A stretch of 64,000 nucleotides of DNA, from contig CM068320.1 of assembly GCA_034766995.1 (NCBI GenBank), forward strand, positions 15,691,687 to 15,755,686, read 5' to 3'. Made by a program: the position numbers and the translations under genes. Positions within the stretch are counted from its first letter, which is position 1, and the number at the start of each line of letters is the position of its first letter. The notes beneath the pieces are model-generated. The model worked only from the letters and a program-made list of their open reading frames with translations. It was not told the DNA's origin and did no database searches. The stretch comes from Acanthacorydalis orientalis. Its lineage: Eukaryota > Arthropoda > Insecta > Megaloptera > Corydalidae. Below are positions 35,692 to 49,513 of the stretch, one piece after another.

Positions 35692-38600
35692 ATGAGCAAT
35701 AGAACAAGAAGATGGCTTCGCAGAAAAACCAACGAACCCAAGTCACTTGAGGAATTGAATTATGAAGAATTACGTGAACTGGCTCAAGAGGGTTCTAATC
35801 GATACTGTTTTGATTGTCACCAAAGGGGACCTACTTATGTTAACATGACAATTGGTTCATTCGTTTGTATGAGATGTTCCGGGTTATTGTAAGTAAAATT
35901 CATAATTATAATTTTTAAAAGTATTTTTCAAAAAATCAATAAACATAATTATAAGGATTGAACTTCGACTTTATCATGTTTTTTTTATAAATGTTTTTAT
36001 TATTTATTAATCAAGGATTACCAAAGTACACATTTATTTATAGAATTAAGAAATTCACTATTATTTTTTATGCGCATTTAACATATTTTCAAATAATTGA
36101 AATGGCAGAATTTATGATGCTTGTGGTTTATTACAGGAAATGACTTATCTTACAGGACATACAGTTTACTTTTACAGAAAGTGGATGTATAAAAAAAATG
36201 TAACATACAAACAATGCACACATCATATTATATTACTACATATATACATACACACATACATATTAGTATTTAAGAAAAATATTTATATAATAGAATTAAT
36301 ATTGTTTTTAAAAAAATATGTAGGTACACAAAGTATTAATATTTAATTATAAATTTTACAAAATGTGTTTGATCACATTTATAATATATAATAATATAGA
36401 TTTTATATAAAATATGGTATATAATTATTTTCAATTTCAAAATAACTATTATAAATTTTTTTTTTGAAATTAACAATTGATATGTTAATATTTATTAAAT
36501 GAAATGGATATGTATATGTGTATATATTAAATGATATTACAAACTAGTAAAAAATTATAAGTAATTGATACATATATTTTTAAGATTAACCACTTAGTCA
36601 TTTATTTTCATTAACTGTTATTTCATTATCCAATATTTAGTTAAGTACATATGAAATATATTTATTAGTCATTATATTTCTCATTGCATGTAAAATAATA
36701 AGTAATGTTTTATAATATGCTAAACAATTGATTTTAAAAATTCATTGCATTCCAATTATTTATTAGGTTTTTTAAATTTTTTACTATTATAAGTTTGCAT
36801 TGAAAGTATGTAATTATTAATGTTATTATAGTTGATGCTCAATTTATTATAATTCCATAAATTTAAGTTGTTTTACAGTACTAATCTATAATAAAATAAG
36901 TTAATTGTATACTTCACAAAATTTTCTGTAATGATTTCTTTTTTTGTAATATTAGACGTGGATTAACACCACCACATAGAGTAAAATCTATGTCAATGGC
37001 AACTTATTCAACTGAAGAAATGGATTTTATTAAAGAACGTGGCAATGAGTATTGTGCACAAGTCTGGTTATCTTTATATGATAAAAAGAGTCCTTCTGAA
37101 AATGCAGATGAACAAGAAATAAAGGATTTCATGATACAAAAATATGAACGCAAGCGTTATTACGAAGACCCCAAAGAAACTGGCGTAGAGTTGCGTTCTT
37201 CTCTATTGGAAGATTCATTAAAACCAACAGAAGAGGAGTTTTTAAAAATTTGGCGATCATTTCCACCTCCAGGCCCAACAAAAGAAGAATTTCATAAAGC
37301 TTTAAAAGAATGTAGAGATAAAAATGATTTTGAAATAAAAACTGTTGAACCAAAAATTATAAAAGCTACAGCAGATTCAACTACAAATGATTTTATAGCT
37401 GATTTTAGCAAAGCTGAAATATTTATAGCAGATGAACCCTTAACAAATAAAAACAATAATTTAAGTAATACCAATGCACAGCCATCATTTGCTAATTTTG
37501 ATAATAATCCAATATTCAATGTATCAAGTAAGTTGCTTGATTATGCTTTTAATAATTTTAATTGTTATAAAAATAGTATAGTTCTATTGCAATAAACAAG
37601 AAATAAATTCTTATGAAGTACACTCATATAACAAATATATCAAAGAATATATATTTTCACAAATGAATTTTTCATTGACCCAATAAGCCATAATAAACAT
37701 TTTGATTATCATTTTCATATTAAAAATTGATTATCATTTTTTATTCTTATATACATTTCAATGGCAATTCAATTATCTTCAAAATAAGATATAGAAAGAT
37801 TAGATGTAGTTTTATTGTTTTAAAAATTGTAACATATTTCTAACAATAAAAATAAATTGATTTATACATATAATTGAAAAGTTATGTATTAATTAATAAA
37901 TATTTTTTTTTTAATAAAAGGAAGAAATAGGTAAAATGATAGATAATATTCATAACACTCTTTGTACACTGATATAATTATATTAATTTACATCATTATT
38001 TAATTATTACAATGTGAAATTTGTATGTGTTTTGAGTTACAAAAAAATGTGTTTGTAGAGAATAACAATATACATTACAAGAATAGCAAAATGAAAAAAA
38101 ATTACAATAATACATTTATGTAACATAAAAAGTATGTGGATTATTATTATCCATTTCTAAAGTAAGATTTTTTTATATTTCCTTTCACAAATAAATTCTT
38201 TTTTCACCTCATGAGCCTTACTAAAATGTTTGAATCAAAAATTAATATAACAATTATTTTCAATTGTTGCTAATGTGCATTTCAATGGCAATGCCATCAT
38301 CCTCAGAGTGCCAAGCTACAGAAAAAACTTAAATAACTTGTATATTCATATTGGTATAATGTGTTTTATTTGAAAATTTATTCTAGCAATGAAACCTGTG
38401 ATACAATCAAAATTATCAAGTCAATTAATATCACCACCACCATCTGAAGACCGCTATGCTGCTTTAAAAGATTTAGATAATGCTCTCAAAGTTCAGTTTC
38501 AAGATCAACAAGTAGATTGGTCTTCTGGACAATCACCAATTAATGGGTCACCATTTAATGCACTTTATCAAGGTATAATATTACCTTTAAAATTACACTT

Positions 38601-39272
38601 AAATGTTAAGTATTTAAATTTATATGAAAGTAATTTATTAAAAGAACTTTTATTTATAAGTGTGCTTACTTTCAGAAATACAAAAGCATTATGAGAAATT
38701 ATATACACTATACATTAATATAAATTTATAAATATAAAATATTCAAATGCACTTTTATCACACAAATGAAATTAATTTCAATAGTATACATAATTCAATA
38801 ATTTTTTTAATGCATAGTGAAAAATATCAATAATAGAAACATTTATTTGTTTGTATTTAAATTGCAACAATTTATATATTTATTGCAGGCACATCAAACT
38901 CTCTATTTTCTTCTCCATTTTCTGATCATCATACTGTAACTAAAGAAACTTCTCTTCATAATCCGTTTTCTGTGAATCAGTTGAGTAGTCCTTGGACTGT
39001 TCCAAATACAGAGCCAGTACAAAATTCATCAGCATTAATGTACAATGCTAATCCATTTAGAGCAGTAAATGGTTTTAATGGTAATCAATTGAATAATAGT
39101 GATTTTGGTCAGACTAGTGTATTCCGTCCAACTACACAACAAACAACGATGTTTCCTAGTCAATTTGTACAGAACAGTAGTTATCGTGATATGTCTACAG
39201 TAAATCCATTTAAGGTATTGTTCTTACTGAATCATTTTTATTATTATCTTTTAAAAAAGCATACACACACAC

Positions 39273-39333
<61 letters not shown>

Positions 39334-40391
39334 CAAGTGTATTCCAAATATAAAGAATTACAATAAAGATTGTTTAAAAATAAGTTATTATATAATGTAA
39401 CGAAAATATTTATTTAAAAAGATTTTATGTAATTATAAGTAATTGAATGAGATGTAATGAAAAAAATTAATATTCTTCTGAGTAATTCTCACCAATTATT
39501 CTAAAGAAGAGAAAAAAAATTTGATACCACATAAATGCACTAGATAATTTTTCTGTGATTAAAAATGTTTTATTCATAGCAAAATGTTATAAGGGTTAAT
39601 CAAACAGATTTAATTTTTTTTCCAGGAAATAAATTTTATTCTTTAAAAAATTATAAAAATATAAATAATGCACAATGTAGGTTTTTGCAATATGACTAAA
39701 TTTAGTTGTACAATTTGTTTTTATTCCTTCATAAACCACAAAACAATTTTATAAGATGAAATGTCCAATAATTGATTATTGGTTATTTTCGATTGTTGTT
39801 TATAGACATTTTGTTGGTAATGGATACATTGTCAACTCAATATTAAGGTATAAGAAAATCTAAACTAGGTTTTTCTATACAGTAAAAAAAATATAACTAC
39901 TTAATTTCTCAATGTTATATATAAAAAATATTAAACTATTAATACAGTAAAGTAAATAAATTAAAAAAAAAAGAATATATAATACGTAGCAAAAATATAT
40001 GACAAATTTTATGAATATACAATTTCAAAGAAATTTAAACAAGTCCGTTATATATTGACTCATATATATTATAGACACAAATTATCTGTCTGTAGTTTGG
40101 TTTTTCATGTTACAAAAAATCAACAATATCCAAAAAATTACAATATTTTCATCCATCTTTATTAAAATTTAATGATATTCTTAAGTAATACAATTAAAAC
40201 TGTTAACTTCACATATTTCATTTGTAATACATATATATGTTATTAGCATATCTGTGTAAACATTATTTAAGACAAATTTATATTCAAATTTGTTCAAATC
40301 AATATATTTGTGTGCAGTAAATATTAATGATTTTATTTGTTTTCAGATTGGTTCTAACACTGGAACATACTCTAATAATCCATTTTTATGA
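35692..40391 (+). CDS. AGFG1: AGFG/drongo ArfGAP with NPF repeats
   Basis: Five exons, 35692-35888, 36956-37527, 38387-38572, 38889-39214 and 40347-40391, join in phase to 441 residues. The N-terminal ArfGAP zinc finger has Cys 39, 42, 59 and 62 (CFDC and CMRC around GPTYVNMTIGSF), followed by RGLTPPHRVKS, a signature of the AGFG (Hrb/Rip) branch. The GAP domain spans about residues 15-135. Further on are a DRYAALKDLDN motif and Asn/Gln/Ser-rich sequence with NPF motifs (NPFS, NPFR, NPFK, and NPFL at the very C-terminus) that bind EH-domain endocytic proteins. Family members work in clathrin-mediated endocytosis and vesicle traffic; the Drosophila gene is drongo. The 37.5-kb exon reads on into its intron for 22 codons, but the GTAAGT at 37528 and the next exon's fit show it is spliced. 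Confidence 0.9.
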
Positions 40392-40463
40392 AAATTTTGT
40401 AAGTTTGTTTTATTAAAATAGCATTAATACAATCCTATGTATAGGTGATTAAATTGAATCTTG

Positions 40464-40525
<62 letters not shown>

Positions 40526-41529
40526 TAATTCTTTTAATGTATCTAGAAAAAATGTTTATTGTATAGTTATTTGTTTTATTATTTTTATCTTATTAATTTA
40601 TTCATATTTTAATTATATGTGATGAAATGACAAGGAAAACTAATTGTTGTAGATTTAGAATTATTCGAATAGTTTTCTTAATTTAATCATTTTATTTACT
40701 TTTGCCAAAATTAAATAACTAATATATTCTGTATTTAGTACTTTAATGACAACGGTTAAAATTTAATGGTGCTCAGATAAGAATGTAATAACTGACTTTT
40801 AAAAATCATTTTTAAAATATCAAAGTTGTATAGATCAATTGTAAAATTAATAAAAGAATATTACTTCAACTATTTTTTATTATCTACACTGCTTATAGCA
40901 ATATATAAAGTAAACAAAATATTCAAGTAATATAGATTAAATAATTTATAAGATTTCACTAACAACATTTTCAAAAATAATATATTAGAATATCTGTATA
41001 ATATGTATACATATTTTTTTTAAACTGCAAATTGTATTCACACTGATTTTTTTAATAAGATTAAAACCCAATTTAGTTTGTTCATTTTTTATATATTTGT
41101 TCCTAGATATATTTTTTATTAAATGCACAATATCTATAAACGCAAAAGTTCATAAAATTGTATTATTTTAATTTTGCAAACAAATTTATTTTTTCATATA
41201 AAATTTTTAAATAGTGATCTATTTGACACATTTGACTCTCTTCTAATCTTTAAAAATATTCTAATGCATATTGATATTAATTTATGTTATTGTTTTATTC
41301 ATATTATTTATAATTTTATCACTTATTAAAATTATATTTTTTCAGGTCAAACAATTTTAACATCTTATAATTGTTAAATATGGCCCAAGATACCAATGTG
41401 CCCTTATGTCCCAAATAATGAATTTTAATTATGACTCGTAATATTTTACCAAATTATTTATATTATCATTATGTTTATTTTTGATATGTTTACATTAACT
41501 GTTTTTTAAACAATCATATATATCCCAAA

Positions 41530-41534
<5 letters not shown>

Positions 41535-41617
<83 letters not shown>
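41535..41617. repeat. (AT)n microsatellite
   Basis: About 82 bp of pure TA downstream of AGFG. Confidence 0.97.
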
Positions 41618-41621
<4 letters not shown>

Positions 41622-42654
41622 TTATATAATTTAAAATAGAAAGAATAAAAATTAAAATTAATTACTTCTTAAAAGCATTGATTTTAAAATAGCATGTTTT
41701 GTAAAAAAAATCAAAATGTAAAATTGAGGTTCATTCAAAAATTGAACGTAGGAACAAAAAATTAAATATCAATTGTACTTTTTTTTTGCTCTATTTTAAA
41801 CGTTATGAGAAATATTTTTATAGAAAACATTAGTTGTTTTTCTGAGTAATGATCTATTTGTACAGATAATAAAAGAATATCATATTGTAAAGTGCCTTTT
41901 TTTAATATTTAGTTTAACATAATTCTTTTGAAATGTGAATGAACTTGGCAATTAATATCTAAAGTTAAATGTTCACAAATACTGATTTGCAAACAGTTAA
42001 AATATTATTGTAAATTATAATATTTAATTATAATATTATATTTACATTAAATTATAATATTATATTTACATTTTAATTCATACTTTTTGTAAAGTTTGTA
42101 CTTTTTCTTTCTATTTGTTTTAACTATTAAACATTATAGAAGTAAAATGGGTTCCTATACACTGGCAATATATTATTTTTATATATATATATATATATGA
42201 CAAAAAAATACTTAAGTATTGTAATCTAAATTCTTACTATTTTTTATTAAAGGCTATTAAATAGCCATATTATCTTCTATAGTTATCTCTATTTCATCAT
42301 TATTAAAGTAAAACAGTAATTTTTGTGCATTTTTTATTTTGTATATTAGTATGTATTTTGTTTGTGCATATGTTTATGTAATTTTCATTTATTTTAAAAT
42401 ATTTTTATTATAAAATTTTTTATCAAATTACAAAAATATACATGTGTTTCAAATTTAATATTAAATAAGTTCTCTGAAAATTCACTATCAGAGGTTGAAC
42501 TTTTGGTTCTAATTTTTCTTCTACCATTCTTTTAATCTTAAAGTGTTTGTTTTTTTTTTACTTTTCAGCTAATCACATCTGTCGCTAATTCTCGTTTATT
42601 TATTTAACAAAGTGTTATTTTATAATTTATGTAATATTTTTCTGTAACTTTGAT

Positions 42655-42675
42655 ATATGTGTATATATATGTATA

Positions 42676-42743
<68 letters not shown>
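42655..42743. repeat. (TA)n with TATG interruptions
   Basis: TATATG units followed by about 60 bp of pure TA. Confidence 0.96.
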
Positions 42744-42744
<1 letters not shown>

Positions 42745-43212
42745 CTGCATTTTAAACACCAAAATCTGGTTTTATTACTTTATTTTTGTCTTGTGATGTA
42801 AGGAAAAATTAATATTTAAATTCAATTATATTTTTATATTTGATAAATTATGCTAGTATATTAATTATTTATATACCATTAAAAATTAAATTCACACATT
42901 ATTAATAAAATGTAATGAAATAAATGATTATTTTATTAATGTTAGTCGTAATAAAAAAAAATCAAAATTTTTATAACTTTGAAAGTTCATTTTTAATAAT
43001 TAGAATATTTTTCTAAAGTAGAATTATTTTTCATGGATTTGAATAAGAATCAAAAAATATAACTGAAAAGTGAATGTATAAAGAAATAAACTTTTTTACG
43101 TTACTGTATACGTATTTACAATGAATGGAAAACATCTGAATACAAAATTTATACAAAAGACTATATTATATATATATATATACGCATATACATATATATA
43201 TACATACATGTA

Positions 43213-43262
<50 letters not shown>

Positions 43263-43542
43263 TGTACATACATACATACACCATTCACTGTATCTTCTAT
43301 GAACTGATCTAAATATGATGACCTTAATGAAATAGTTTTTTTTTGCCAAATATTAGTACTACTGATATTTATTCAATATGGTGTGTTGTAATTTTTAAAC
43401 TTATTAAAATATATTCAAAATACAAAATTGTTTATCATTAACTATTAGTTCACTTCAACAGTTCCATAAAAAAGTAAACTGAAATCAATAATTTCTTACG
43501 ACCATTATTGAAAACAACTGTTTGGATTATTAGTAGGTGTGG

Positions 43543-43545
<3 letters not shown>

Positions 43546-43629
<84 letters not shown>
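43546..43629. repeat. (AT)n microsatellite
   Basis: About 83 bp of pure TA. Confidence 0.97.
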
Positions 43630-43635
<6 letters not shown>

Positions 43636-44672
43636 TCTTTTATTTATAATTCTTGATCATTTAATTTTAAAATATGATAAACTTTCTTTACCACAAGAGT
43701 GTTTTTTATTTATTTAACTGTGAATGTAAGCTACAAGTGCATATGTTTTATTATATATATATATATATATATATTATTTAATACTCATTTGTAAATTATA
43801 TTATAAATTTAAGAGAACAGATATTTTAAATAATATTGAGTATCTTTTGCAAATATTATTTTTTAAAAAATATGCCTATATGAAATCTAGTAACATTTGT
43901 AATATTATTAATATTTGTATATATTATTTATTTTGATTTGCAGTGTTGTTGATTTTTATGTTTATAAATAAATGCTAAGTATAAACAAAGCCAAAATGTT
44001 TCTTTTATTTATGTGAGTTATCATAAGCTTGTGCAATTTAACCAATGAATGATTTCATCTGAAAATTATTAAAATATTTGTACTAAAAATATTAGTTTGC
44101 AACCATACATGAGAAAATATGGTCCTATAAAACATTCTGAACTGATACATATTTTCTAGCTTGCATATGTATTAAATGTTTACATATACAAATTATGTTA
44201 AAAGAACTCTGCACTTTTGTAAATAATTATGCCTGGTGGAAATCATTTTAAATAAATATCTTTATATTCTGAAAGAAAAAGAATAAATGTTGAGAATAAA
44301 TATCTTTTTATATTTTATTCACCAAATGTAGTTAAATGCAGTTAAAATGTATAAAAAATGTCTTACTGTCTAAAAATTACATGAAACTGATGAATATTTT
44401 CATTGTGACACTGTAAATAAAATTATATAAGCATTTTATTTTGTAATGTTCTGTCCATAGTAAGCCTTCCCATTATCATTAATTATGAAAATAACATAAT
44501 ATTCATTAATTACATGTTTGTTTATAAATTAAATTATTATTTATATTGTATAAAAAACATTTCGTTAATAACTGAAACAATTTCTTGTTTGGTTTGATCA
44601 TAAAAATATTAGAAACATATACTTTAATATACAAAAATTAATAACAATATTGTTTTAAACTAAAAGTATTCG

Positions 44673-44673
<1 letters not shown>

Positions 44674-44749
<76 letters not shown>
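44674..44749. repeat. (CA)n-(TA)n microsatellite
   Basis: A 20-bp CA run joins about 55 bp of TA. Confidence 0.96.
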
Positions 44750-44751
<2 letters not shown>

Positions 44752-45314
44752 ACACACGCAGGTTTCTAATAATGAAGTTTTTTTATAAAAATGTAAAGAT
44801 TTTACATTTTTATATATATATTATTCTGCAAATATTGATTTCACATTTAATAGTACTTTTTAATTAATTATAAACATGTTAACAGATTCTATTGTACTGA
44901 ACTACAAAATTTGATCTCTCAGAGTGTTAATAATCTAATTTATTTTTGATATATGTATATATATATATATATTAAAAAAATCAATATTGAACACATATCA
45001 AATCCAATTTCTTTATAAATTAAATAAATAAATAAATTTATTATTTAATTTAAATATAAAAAAAAACATAATAATTCAATATAATTTTTAAAAGAATTTT
45101 GATTCCTAGTTTATATTCTTATTTTCTAATTCATTCTTTTTTAAATACTGAAAAACATAAATCAGTCAATATATACAAATTAGCCAAATTAAATATTTTA
45201 TTATGACATGCAAAAAATATGTTCTTTGATATAAAATAAAAATTAAGTATCTATATTCAAAATTATTCAAATATTACACCAACATTGATTGAATGCTATT
45301 AGGATATTATTTGT

Positions 45315-45365
<51 letters not shown>

Positions 45366-45423
45366 TATGTATGAATTTATATGTGTGTGTGTCAATTTAT
45401 ATTCAAACGTGTGCATTTATGCA

Positions 45424-45455
<32 letters not shown>

Positions 45456-45475
45456 ATTACATACACCTATGTATG

Positions 45476-45507
<32 letters not shown>

Positions 45508-46074
45508 AAACATTTTAGTGCTTATAAATGTAGTGAATTGTAGTTTTATTATGAAATTATTAAACTTTAAAATGAAACCAATCAAAAGTATTGCAAACAT
45601 AGCTATGGTAGTTTTTTTTAAAAAAAATATATAGAACTAAAATATTAAAGGAATTGTTTTTATGCTGAAAATACATATATAAAACACAATATTATTATCA
45701 ATACCATAGACTGAATATCTAATGGAATGCTCAAAAATGTATAGAGAATCTTGGTATTTAGTGTTTAATAATAATTATCATAAAGTCTGATACAAAGTTT
45801 TTAATTTAATTAAATTTGTCAAAAAAAAAATACTAAATTTAAAAGCTATAACCAATCAGTAATATAAAATAACAATCTGCAATTTTATCAAAACAATTTA
45901 TACAAGTACTGTACTATTTTTACATACATTTTTATTATGAAAATATTGAATAAAATGGAAGAACATAATAAAATTTACTATATAATATGGTTTATATTTT
46001 TATAAAGTATAAATGGACTTGTTCCCAAAGGCAAAAAGATAATATTTTAAATAGTTTTTGACTTGTATGTACAC

Positions 46075-47091
46075 TCAAGACAGAATAGCAACACTTCTTC
46101 TAGGCCCTCCTAAAGCAGTATTTACATTATCCAAACTTGACCACTTCTTTAGACCATTTCTCACTGCTTCTGCTGTTATTTTATCCTCCATAACTCTAGA
46201 CATTGCTTCAAGTTTCTGTGCTCGTTCTTTACTTAAAGGCTCACTGGGAAATGATAAATCATTTGCTTCTGCCAATGTACGTAAATCAAAATAATATTTA
46301 GCATATACACTAGAAGGTACATTTATATTAAACTGAAGCATTTCTAGAAATTGTCGCTCCAATTCATTCATGTCTTCAACTGTAATGTCTTTAAGGATTT
46401 GACAGTAATCTACATTCCAGACTGCTTGATCATCCCATACTTTACTAGCAAGTAAAATAGCTCCAAGGACAATTCGTTTCCAATTTGAAGGTGCTATATC
46501 TAATTCTGCATATGTTAATAGTCTTTCTAAGTAAACAAGAGTAATGATTGCACATTCTGCTGTTAATTGAGCAGCGTTAAATAAAGTTCTCACAAACTTG
46601 TAAATATGCCGATGCTCTGGATTATGTTTATCATAATCATCACTTACACCATCTCTAGTTAAAGGATGAAGTTTTTCATCAAATATATCTAATTGTCGTT
46701 CTGATGTTCTATTTTTAATATGATAATATATAGCTAATGCTACACACCTCACTGTATTCTTAAGATTTGGTTGTGATACTGTGCTATCATCCAAGTAAAT
46801 TGTAGAACATGAACTACTTTTTTTTAATGGGCGGAAATCAGCTATTTGGTGTTGACTTTTTTTTCGGGATAATCCATTTTCAATAGCCACTTTTGAACGT
46901 TCCATAAATATTGTTTTTGCCATCGGGTGCTGCGATGGATCAGTGTCTGCATCGTCTGGTTCACGTTCACTGATATGTTGTAGATTGTTAATGCTTATTT
47001 CACCCTCTGTTAACTGTTCTTCGAAAGGACAAACTGCTTTATGAGGCATTGGAGGACTGTTGTGAGTACAACAACTATTTTTATTACCCAT
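46075..47091 (-). CDS. CycY: Cyclin Y
   Basis: One uninterrupted 338-codon frame matches cyclin Y along its whole length (human CCNY is 341 residues). MGNKNSCC at the N-terminus is the myristoylation and palmitoylation signal that anchors the protein to the plasma membrane. The segment [17 protein letters not shown] and the cyclin box (about residues 110-260, with [33 protein letters not shown] and [14 protein letters not shown]) are nearly invariant in the family. Cyclin Y activates the PFTAIRE/PCTAIRE kinases (CDK14, CDK16; Eip63E in flies) and promotes LRP6 phosphorylation in Wnt signalling. The gene has no introns in its coding region here. It diverges from DNAJC7 across about 1 kb. A TTTATT (AATAAA on this strand) at 45931 is a possible poly(A) signal. 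Confidence 0.95.
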   Translation of the reverse strand: MGNKNSCCTHNSPPMPHKAVCPFEEQLTEGEISINNLQHISEREPDDADTDPSQHPMAKTIFMERSKVAIENGLSRKKSQHQIADFRPLKKSSSCSTIYLDDSTVSQPNLKNTVRCVALAIYYHIKNRTSERQLDIFDEKLHPLTRDGVSDDYDKHNPEHRHIYKFVRTLFNAAQLTAECAIITLVYLERLLTYAELDIAPSNWKRIVLGAILLASKVWDDQAVWNVDYCQILKDITVEDMNELERQFLEMLQFNINVPSSVYAKYYFDLRTLAEANDLSFPSEPLSKERAQKLEAMSRVMEDKITAEAVRNGLKKWSSLDNVNTALGGPRRSVAILS

Positions 47092-48133
47092 AATTGTAAT
47101 AAAAAATATAATTGTGTTGGCACTTTAATAATAGTGGTCATTAAAAATATACAGCACGTTAAATAAATTTAAATAGTTAAAAAGTTTATTTGACTAGTTA
47201 ATTAATCATTTTTTTATTAATTAATTTAACACTATATCATATTTGCACTCACTTAACAAACATTGCGCCTACGCCTATTTTGTCATATCTTGACATTACA
47301 AAGAGATTGATTATAACGTTTCACATAGCACGGTATTATTATTAAATAACATGTTTTTTATAGAATTAAGTACATTACTTATTGATATTTCATTTTTCGA
47401 TAACCATCGACAAGGCAGATAGTGCAATAGCAATAAAAAATTAAGGCTGATTCGAAAATCTATTTTTGATGCTTTTGTGATAATATTCTTTTTATAACAA
47501 TTTCGATTAAATGAAAGTAACTTTTAAAACTAAAAAATATATACATAAACATGTACAAATACAGATTTACATATTTAGAAAGAAAATTTGACCATAATTG
47601 AACGACAAAAATAATTTAGAATATTATGATATTTATATTCATCTGTCAAATCATTTAATGGAGCAACTTCTTTACATCAATTACTATTTTAGACATTAGT
47701 TTATTTATTTACACATTATGATAATTTTTATTTAAATATAATTTTTAATTGTCTTTGTATGATATTAATATGATAACATTTAATAACTAAATTCTAAAAA
47801 TACGGTATTTATGCACCGCTATTAGTATTGCAATAAAAATTCAAAATTGAAATTTATTCAATTTTTCTGAACTTATTTTTGAAACGTTAATTAATCCAAT
47901 TTCAACATTTTATTTTTTACTTTTCAAACGAGACTTCGCTTACGTAACTATTATATTGAATGTTGTACGGACCAAATCAAATGTAAGAACAATCGCGAGA
48001 ACACATTTATATCTAAATTTGTAGTGTTATTCTTAATATTACATCAGCTTCGTGCGAGCTCCGTGTACATCGTGTACACTAGAGCGACGTTAATAATTGT
48101 ATTTTCTCTGTCATTTACAAAATATACGAAGAA
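47092..48133. promoter_or_regulatory. Divergent upstream region of cyclin Y and DNAJC7
   Basis: The two start codons face away from each other across 1042 bp, so both promoters must lie here or nearly so. A GC-richer patch with GCGCCTACGCC at about 47265 is near cyclin Y and another (CTTCGTGCGAGCTCCGTG) at about 48046 is near DNAJC7. Transcription starts are not determined. Confidence 0.5.
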
Positions 48134-48267
48134 ATGGCTGAAACAATAAACGAACTTGATGTAGAAAATATCGATGTTGAAGAAATTATTCCTCGAAATG
48201 TTGAAGCGTGAGTATTTTACTGCCTTGTATTTTTGTATTGGTTTCCAATTGCCATCATTTATAATTC

Positions 48268-48346
<79 letters not shown>

Positions 48347-49480
48347 ATATGTGTGTGTATGTATGAATGAATGAATATAATGCAAACATATATGCATATA
48401 ATTATGACATTCAGATTTCTTATTAGCTTTATAGAAAGTTTAATAAGGGTTGGTTATTGCATTATTATGTTCATCTTACATAAAAATTGAAAAGTATTAA
48501 TAAAAATAATTGAACTTTTATTTTGATTTACTGTTATGATAAATTCGTCTTCCAAATTTCATGCAAATACTGACGTACACATATGTAATAATGAAACTAG
48601 GATCTTGTTTTACTCAATAAAGTTTATATTTCTTCTTATATTATTTTGTAGGTATTTGTAAAGTAAGTAAATTGATATAATGATTACATGCAAAGTTCGT
48701 AAATATACATATAAGTATTTTATAATTATTAAAGTTGAATCCTTAGTTGTTCGGCCCATTTTTATTTTTGTTCGAAGTTATTTTCTTAGAAACTCTTCGC
48801 TCTAACACATCATTTAACCAGTAAAGTTAGTGTTTATTTATTAATTACGTTTCTAATGTTATGTATGTCTATGTATTAAATGTCTTTGTATTAAATGTCT
48901 TCTCTTAAAATATTCGTTTTTTTTTAAAAAAGATACTTTTACACTTCATACAATTTAACTAAAACATATTTAATATAAATGTGAAAAAAAATATTTTTTA
49001 TAAATTTGAAAGATCTACACATGGTTATTGACCTTTGGATACAGTTGTCATTATAATGCAATGCATTATTATGCATCTGTGTTAGAGGTATTTAATTTGC
49101 CAAATATTTAAAAGCCTAAGTAATGTAAGTAAAACATTTGGAATTTAATGAATCTTTATAGTTATAAGTAATATCCTTTTGAAAATACATGTGTAGAATT
49201 CAAACTTGACTTTTTTTAGGTTTTGTCAAATTTTAATACTATTTGTGAACTAGTTAATCTTATTCCTCTTTATTTAGTGTTATTTTCATATATTTGTTTT
49301 ACTATTGATGTTTTTCTGTAAATAAACATGGATTTGGTTTATTTCTATTAGTTTAATTAATTCATTTAAATAATTGTGTATATATATACACACACGCACA
49401 CATTTTATGTTTCCTAAATTTTATATAATAATTTGTATATCATATACACACTAGTGTGTGTGTATATTTATATATATATA

Positions 49481-49513
<33 letters not shown>

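Larger units (their letters stand above)
40392..46074. other. Long gene-poor stretch
   Basis: Between the 3' ends of AGFG and cyclin Y there are 5.7 kb of A/T-rich DNA with at least seven microsatellites and no recognisable coding sequence or transposon. Part may be long 3' UTR of AGFG. Confidence 0.6.

Noticed and set aside
37528..37595. Continuation of the AGFG exon to a TAA
   Set aside because: GTAAGT at 37528 is a strong donor, and the downstream exons restore the DRYAAL and NPF regions of the family.
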